From an uncultured bacterium (lineage in GTDB: Bacteria > Patescibacteriota > Patescibacteriia > Patescibacteriales > Patescibacteriaceae), in the NCBI GenBank assembly GCA_937868555.1, contig CALMNI010000072.1, forward strand, positions 1-8,941: a stretch of DNA of 8,941 nt. The letters run 5' to 3'. Within the stretch, counting starts at the first letter, position 1, and every line of letters starts with the position of its first letter. The notes under the pieces were generated by a model. It worked only from the letters and a program-made list of their open reading frames with translations, did not search any database and was not told the DNA's origin. Both the position numbers and the translations under genes were made by a program. Positions 5,776-8,941 of this stretch are shown piece after piece.

Positions 5776-7431
5776 ATGGAAGAACTTCTAAGCTTAGAAG
5801 AAGCCTCAAAGATGCTCGGCGTAAAGCCCGCTACCCTGCGAAAATGGGATAATGAAGGTCGTTTAAATGCGATTCGTATTGGTTCGCGCCGTGACAGGCG
5901 TTATAAAAAGTCCCAGATTGATAAAATAATTAGCCATTCTACTGAAGCGGTGTACGACATCCAAGAGTTAGATGGCGCCATGCATTCATTTTTCGGTTAT
6001 ATTGAAAGCTTTATTGGCGGCCTAAAGGAAAATTACGGCCGAGGCATGTCAAGGCATTTGCTGGTTAGTGAAAATGGACATGTAAAAGTAGCCTATTCCT
6101 ATGAGGAATTGATGGAGCTTGGAGAATTTATTTCTAAACGCTTGCTTGAAGACCCTATTTTTGCTGAGAAGATAGTTGCTGAATGTAATTATTGTTTTGA
6201 GCAAAGTGACTTGCTTATTAAAGAATGTAGGCAAGAAAAAAGATCATTGCTAGAATTTTTGGAAAAAACTGAAGCAATATATAAAAAAGGTCTTTCATGG
6301 TCAATGCTTATTGAACCCTTAGATGCTTTTTTATTAAAAGCTATTAAGAATAAGATTACGCTTGACGCACAAGAGGCAACATCTATTTTCGGTATCCTAT
6401 CAACGCCTTTAGCAGAGAGCTTTGTCATGCGTCAGCAAAAGGCAATTGCACAATTAGCTCAGCTTATTAGCAAAGATGCTGCTTTGCTTTGTATATTTAA
6501 AGATTTATCGGCTGAAGATATAGAGAATAAAATTAAGGGCAGCGAAATCGAGAAAAAAATTAATGAAGTTTGCCGTGAATTTTATTGGTGGAAGGCGGAT
6601 TATATTCGCTATATTCCTTTGACGGCGCTGGATGTCATTGCTTACGTACAAGAAAAATTAAGTAAAGGAACAGACTTATCTAAAGAAATATATAAACTCG
6701 ATCATTACCTTGAAGAACTTAAAAAGGCTAAAGCATCAGCTATAGAACGCATATGCCCGGATGAAGAGCTGACGCACTGGCTGTGGATTATAAATGCCAT
6801 AGGGCCATTGCATGATGCGCGTAAAGAATGGTTTTTAAAAATGCAGGCAGTTTTCGAGATGATATTAGATGAAATATCTGCTTTGCGGAACATTTCCCAG
6901 GATATTTTACGATACTGTTCGCCGACTGAATTGCGCTCGCTTGTTATGGGAGAAGAGATTGATTTAGAAAGTATTTCTCGAAGAGAAAAATACTGCGTAA
7001 TGATTAGCGATATAGAAGGACATACTATTATATACGGCGGCGAAGCAAAGAAAATTGAAGAAGAGGAATTGGGATTTGGGAAAAATGAGCTTGTTAATCT
7101 TGTAAAAGGAACGGCCGTTTCCTTTGGAACCGTCAGCGGTCGCGCTCGGGTTGTTTATTCTTCGGAAGAAGCTCGACAAAAAATAAAACCGGGAGATATA
7201 TTGGTAACAAGCATGACGAGGCCGGATTTTGTACCATTTATGGAGATTGCCGCGGCCATTGTTACAAATGAAGGCGGCATAACATGTCACGCCGCCATTC
7301 TTTCCCGTGAGCTGCAAATTCCCTGCGTCGTTGGAACTCGTATCGCGACGCGGGTTATTAATGATGGCGATATTATAGAAGTTAATGGCACGCACGGCAT
7401 TATTTATATATTAGAGCGGGCGGTAAAATAA
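5776..7431 (+). CDS. MerR/excisionase-type HTH fused to phosphohistidine swivelling-domain protein
   Basis: This 551-residue protein opens with a MerR-superfamily/excisionase-type winged helix (residues 4-53): SLEEASKMLGVKPATLRKWD is the helix-turn-helix, GRLNAIRIGSRRDRRY the wing. Residues 66-152 match the N-terminal region of the 4205 protein, so the HTH is added in front of a whole module rather than replacing part of it. Residues 155-425 are helical, with LSTPLAESF at 208-216 and FYWWKADYIRY at 269-279 in places equivalent to the paralogues, and end in ISQDILRYCSPTELRSLV. Residues 443-545 are the swivelling domain with GGITCHAAILSREL, acceptor His505. There is no ATP-grasp domain. It has its own promoter and operator and a terminator right after the stop. 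It is probably a transcription factor whose activity depends on His505 phosphorylation or on ligand binding by the helical module; that function is inferred. Confidence 0.85.
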   Translation: MEELLSLEEASKMLGVKPATLRKWDNEGRLNAIRIGSRRDRRYKKSQIDKIISHSTEAVYDIQELDGAMHSFFGYIESFIGGLKENYGRGMSRHLLVSENGHVKVAYSYEELMELGEFISKRLLEDPIFAEKIVAECNYCFEQSDLLIKECRQEKRSLLEFLEKTEAIYKKGLSWSMLIEPLDAFLLKAIKNKITLDAQEATSIFGILSTPLAESFVMRQQKAIAQLAQLISKDAALLCIFKDLSAEDIENKIKGSEIEKKINEVCREFYWWKADYIRYIPLTALDVIAYVQEKLSKGTDLSKEIYKLDHYLEELKKAKASAIERICPDEELTHWLWIINAIGPLHDARKEWFLKMQAVFEMILDEISALRNISQDILRYCSPTELRSLVMGEEIDLESISRREKYCVMISDIEGHTIIYGGEAKKIEEEELGFGKNELVNLVKGTAVSFGTVSGRARVVYSSEEARQKIKPGDILVTSMTRPDFVPFMEIAAAIVTNEGGITCHAAILSRELQIPCVVGTRIATRVINDGDIIEVNGTHGIIYILERAVK

Positions 7432-7450
7432 AACCCGCCGCAGCGGGTTT
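7431..7450. terminator. Bidirectional terminator between convergent genes
   Basis: AAACCCGC (7431-7438) and GCGGGTTT (7443-7450) form a perfect 8-bp stem with a CGCA loop, starting at the last base of the upstream stop codon. On the minus strand it is followed by a T-rich TTTTATTTTA context, on the plus strand by a weaker GTACTATAATTTT. It fits both the HTH/swivelling-domain gene and the convergent membrane-protein gene 13 nt away. Confidence 0.8.
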
Positions 7451-7463
7451 GTACTATAATTTT

Positions 7464-7919
7464 CTAAAATAGTTTGGCTAGTATTTCTTTGAAGCGGGAG
7501 GCGGGAAAACCGTAAGCAGCGATAACGAGCGCGCAGCCTATAAGGGATATATTTTTTATAATATACTGGCCGGTTAGCGATGGAATAAGAATGCCAGACC
7601 AAGACATCGCGGGAAGCAGAGCAAGGGGCATAAGCGTCATAAGCACGTGCAAAGCAAAAAGCGTTAGGGCGAGTTTTGTTGCTTTTGGAATAAGGAACAA
7701 TAAGCCAATGATAATTTCAAAAACGGCAAACAACACATAAAACGTTTCAAAGCTCATGAAATGGATAGTTTTATTGAAAAGGGAGTGCACTAAGGTTTCG
7801 GCTGGCGAGGCACCGATCGCTTTCAAAAGCCCAAACCATATATATAATAAGGCAAGGCTGATACGGCAATATGGGACAACGAGGCGATGCGCATGCGCTT
7901 CTATAGATCTTGTTTTCAT
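7464..7919 (-). CDS. DoxX/YkgB-like four-helix membrane protein
   Basis: The 151-residue protein has four hydrophobic segments at about residues 14-35, 58-78, 82-103 and 118-137. The first carries LLYIWFGLLKAIG, resembling the W-F-G-x-x-K signature of the DoxX/YkgB (DUF417) superfamily. The second has an acidic residue in the membrane (FAVFEIIIGLLFLIP), and the fourth is preceded by LTGQYIIKNISLIG, also like that group. These are small inner-membrane proteins, some linked to quinone or thiol redox, but most have no assigned role. It is transcribed alone, converging on the HTH/swivelling-domain gene. The ATG was chosen because an extended -10 lies 10 nt upstream. The family assignment is by pattern only and could be wrong at the level of subfamily. 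Confidence 0.65.
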   Translation of the reverse strand: MKTRSIEAHAHRLVVPYCRISLALLYIWFGLLKAIGASPAETLVHSLFNKTIHFMSFETFYVLFAVFEIIIGLLFLIPKATKLALTLFALHVLMTLMPLALLPAMSWSGILIPSLTGQYIIKNISLIGCALVIAAYGFPASRFKEILAKLF

Positions 7920-7929
7920 AGATATTGTT

Positions 7930-7938
7930 AGTATATCA
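7930..7938 (-). promoter_or_regulatory. Extended -10 promoter of the DoxX-like gene
   Basis: On the minus strand TGATATACT gives TATACT (7935-7930) with a TG one base upstream, an extended -10. It ends 10 nt before the ATG, so the leader would be about 3-4 nt. No clear -35 is seen. Confidence 0.5.
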
Positions 7939-7958
7939 TAATGAGCAAAACATGAGAA

Positions 7959-7987
7959 AAAGCCCAGTAAAATAGGCTTTATTTTTT
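7959..7987. terminator. Weak terminator-like hairpin between divergent genes
   Basis: AAAGCC (7959-7964) and GGCTTT (7975-7980) form a 6-bp stem with a 10-nt loop, followed on the plus strand by A then six T (7982-7987) and on the minus strand by a T run (7958-7957 and the preceding Ts). It lies between divergent genes, where no obvious transcript needs ending, and may insulate or attenuate. Low certainty. Confidence 0.4.
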
Positions 7988-7998
7988 ATAAACGGTCA

Positions 7999-8007
7999 TG
8001 CTATACT
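7999..8007 (+). promoter_or_regulatory. Extended -10 promoter of radC, predicted leaderless
   Basis: TGCTATACT contains TATACT (8002-8007) with an upstream TG. The -10 ends 6 nt before the ATG (8014), the same gap as at the TrmB-like gene, putting the transcription start on or next to the start codon. There is no Shine-Dalgarno sequence. Confidence 0.6.
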
Positions 8008-8013
8008 GACAAT

Positions 8014-8757
8014 ATGAAAACAGCCTATACGCTAACAAATTTTGATTTATTACTGGACGAAGAGCTGGCCGCGGGAGCTAAGCCCTATGTTTTTAAGATT
8101 AGGGATTTACCGCTCGAAGATAAGCCTCGCGAACGTCTTGAAAAATTTGGACCGGATGCTTTATCGGTTGCTGAATTGGTTGCCGTTCTCTTAACGACAG
8201 GGACAAAAAAGGAAGATGTGATGTCGATGGCCTCTCGCATTGTTAGAGATTACGGTGAACGCACGCTTTCAAAATATACTAATGCTAAAACTTTGGCTAA
8301 AGATTTAGATATTCCGCTTGCCAAAGCCTTGCAAATTGTTGCTTGCGCTGAACTTGGTCGCCGCTTTTTTAATAGGCCCGAGTATGGTTCGGTATTAATC
8401 CGAACGGCAAAAGATGTTTATAAGTATCTTACTGATTTACGCACGCTTTCAAAGGAACATTTGCGCGGTTTGTATGTTAATACTCATCATCGCCTTATTC
8501 ACGATGAAGTTATTTCAATCGGAACCGTAAATTCTAATCTTGTTCATCCGCGCGAAGTCTTTAAACCAGCTATTGAATACGGCGCGGCCGCATTGATCCT
8601 GGCGCACAATCACCCATCCGGCGTCATTACGCCAAGCCAAGCTGATATTGATATTACTAAGCGCTTAATAGAAGCTGGACGCATGATAGGTATTCCTTTA
8701 GTTGATCATGTTATTATTGGCAAAAATAAATTTGCCAGCATTGATCTTGCATATTAA
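8014..8757 (+). CDS. radC: RadC family JAB/MPN-domain protein
   Basis: The 247-residue protein has the standard RadC layout. Residues 25-100 are the N-terminal helical region with LPLEDKPRERLEKFGPDAL and LSVAELVAVLLTTGTKKEDV, and a helix-hairpin-helix-like DIPLAKALQIVACAELGRRF at about 98-117. The C-terminal JAB/MPN domain follows at about 125-247. It contains the metal-binding motif HNHPSGVITPSQADIDIT, with H198, H200 and D211, and an upstream Glu near HDEVISIG. Length and motifs agree with an intact gene. RadC was named for DNA repair, but that role has been disputed and the metal-dependent activity is not settled. It has its own promoter and is followed 3 nt later by another gene in the same frame, probably one transcript. 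Confidence 0.92.
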   Translation: MKTAYTLTNFDLLLDEELAAGAKPYVFKIRDLPLEDKPRERLEKFGPDALSVAELVAVLLTTGTKKEDVMSMASRIVRDYGERTLSKYTNAKTLAKDLDIPLAKALQIVACAELGRRFFNRPEYGSVLIRTAKDVYKYLTDLRTLSKEHLRGLYVNTHHRLIHDEVISIGTVNSNLVHPREVFKPAIEYGAAALILAHNHPSGVITPSQADIDITKRLIEAGRMIGIPLVDHVIIGKNKFASIDLAY

Positions 8758-8760
8758 TGT

Positions 8761-8941
8761 ATGGCAGCGTATCAGCTCACGGAATATAATTGGTTCATTA
8801 ATGATAGGCCGGCCAGCGTCTTATCAAACAAAGGCCTTGAGCGTCATTTTAATGATCTCTACCATTTATTTTTAAATCGCTACGCGCGCCTCTCCGAACA
8901 AGTTTCGCTTAATGAAAAAGAAGCTGAAGAATTGCATTTAT
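8761..8941 (+). CDS. Hypothetical protein, 3' end cut by window edge
   Basis: An open frame begins with ATG at 8761, one codon after the radC stop and in the same frame, and runs 60 codons to the window end. The visible part starts MAAYQLTEYNWFINDRP and is hydrophilic with a helical, Glu/Leu-rich end (SLNEKEAEELHL). There is no signal peptide or membrane segment. The tight spacing to radC supports a real co-transcribed gene. Family not recognised from this fragment. Confidence 0.6.
   Translation, partial: MAAYQLTEYNWFINDRPASVLSNKGLERHFNDLYHLFLNRYARLSEQVSLNEKEAEELHL

Noticed and set aside
5776..5934. Phage excisionase or mobile-element remnant
   Set aside because: The HTH is of a type shared with excisionases, but it is fused in frame to a full-length conserved module, and no integrase, attachment site or terminal repeat is visible.
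6964..7395. A 143-residue minus-strand frame opposite the swivelling domain, and similar frames at 5450-5734 and 779-1027
   Set aside because: They recur opposite the same conserved domain in the paralogues, which is what antisense shadows of a conserved sequence look like. Their translations are not protein-like.
2..8757. Alternative genetic code with UGA read as glycine, as in some CPR lineages
   Set aside because: No complete gene ends in TGA, but none contains an in-frame TGA either, and glycines are encoded by GGN throughout. The standard code explains everything.

Overview
The window reads like a piece of a Patescibacteria (CPR) chromosome, probably Parcubacteria-like. The evidence is indirect: moderately AT-rich DNA, compact operons with 3-15 nt gaps, no usable Shine-Dalgarno sequences, several genes with a -10 box directly upstream of the ATG, a TrmB-type regulator, and C-rich hairpin repeats of a type I associate with CPR intergenic DNA. 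All complete genes end in TAA or TAG and read through in the standard code. The lineage is an inference; there is no rRNA gene or other marker to fix it.

Layout. (1) 2-1510, plus strand: the 3' part of a gene for a protein ending in a phosphohistidine swivelling domain, then a small two-helix membrane protein whose stop codon lies inside its terminator. (2) 1511-1688: two copies of a C-rich hairpin repeat and a minus-strand terminator. (3) 1689-2459, minus strand: an unrecognised membrane protein. (4) 2460-2569: a divergent promoter region with a perfect 25-bp inverted repeat that holds a TTGACA in each arm. (5) 2570-5716, plus strand: a tight operon of TrmB-like regulator, histidine-phosphatase-superfamily protein, and a second swivelling-domain protein. 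(6) 5716-5776: a promoter overlapping a second perfect 25-bp inverted repeat that ends at the ATG. (7) 5776-7431: a third swivelling-domain protein, this one with a MerR/excisionase-type DNA-binding domain at its N-terminus. (8) 7464-7919, minus strand: a DoxX/YkgB-like membrane protein. (9) 8014-8941, plus strand: radC and the start of an unknown gene.

The main point of interest is 2570-7431 together with the partial gene at the left end. Three paralogues share a helical module resembling the middle of PEP synthase/rifampin phosphotransferase-like enzymes, and each ends in an intact phospho-acceptor His domain (GG-x-[TS]-[SC]-H-A-A). The two complete paralogues have no ATP-grasp (phosphate-loading) domain, and no such gene is visible nearby. 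One paralogue carries its own DNA-binding domain; another is co-transcribed with a histidine phosphatase-like protein and a TrmB-like regulator. Two strong palindromic operators lie upstream of the two genes that encode DNA-binding proteins. A plausible but unproven reading is a regulatory circuit using histidine phosphorylation, analogous in logic to PTS-controlled transcription factors: a kinase elsewhere loads the swivel His, the phosphatase resets it, and the two DNA-binding proteins give the output.
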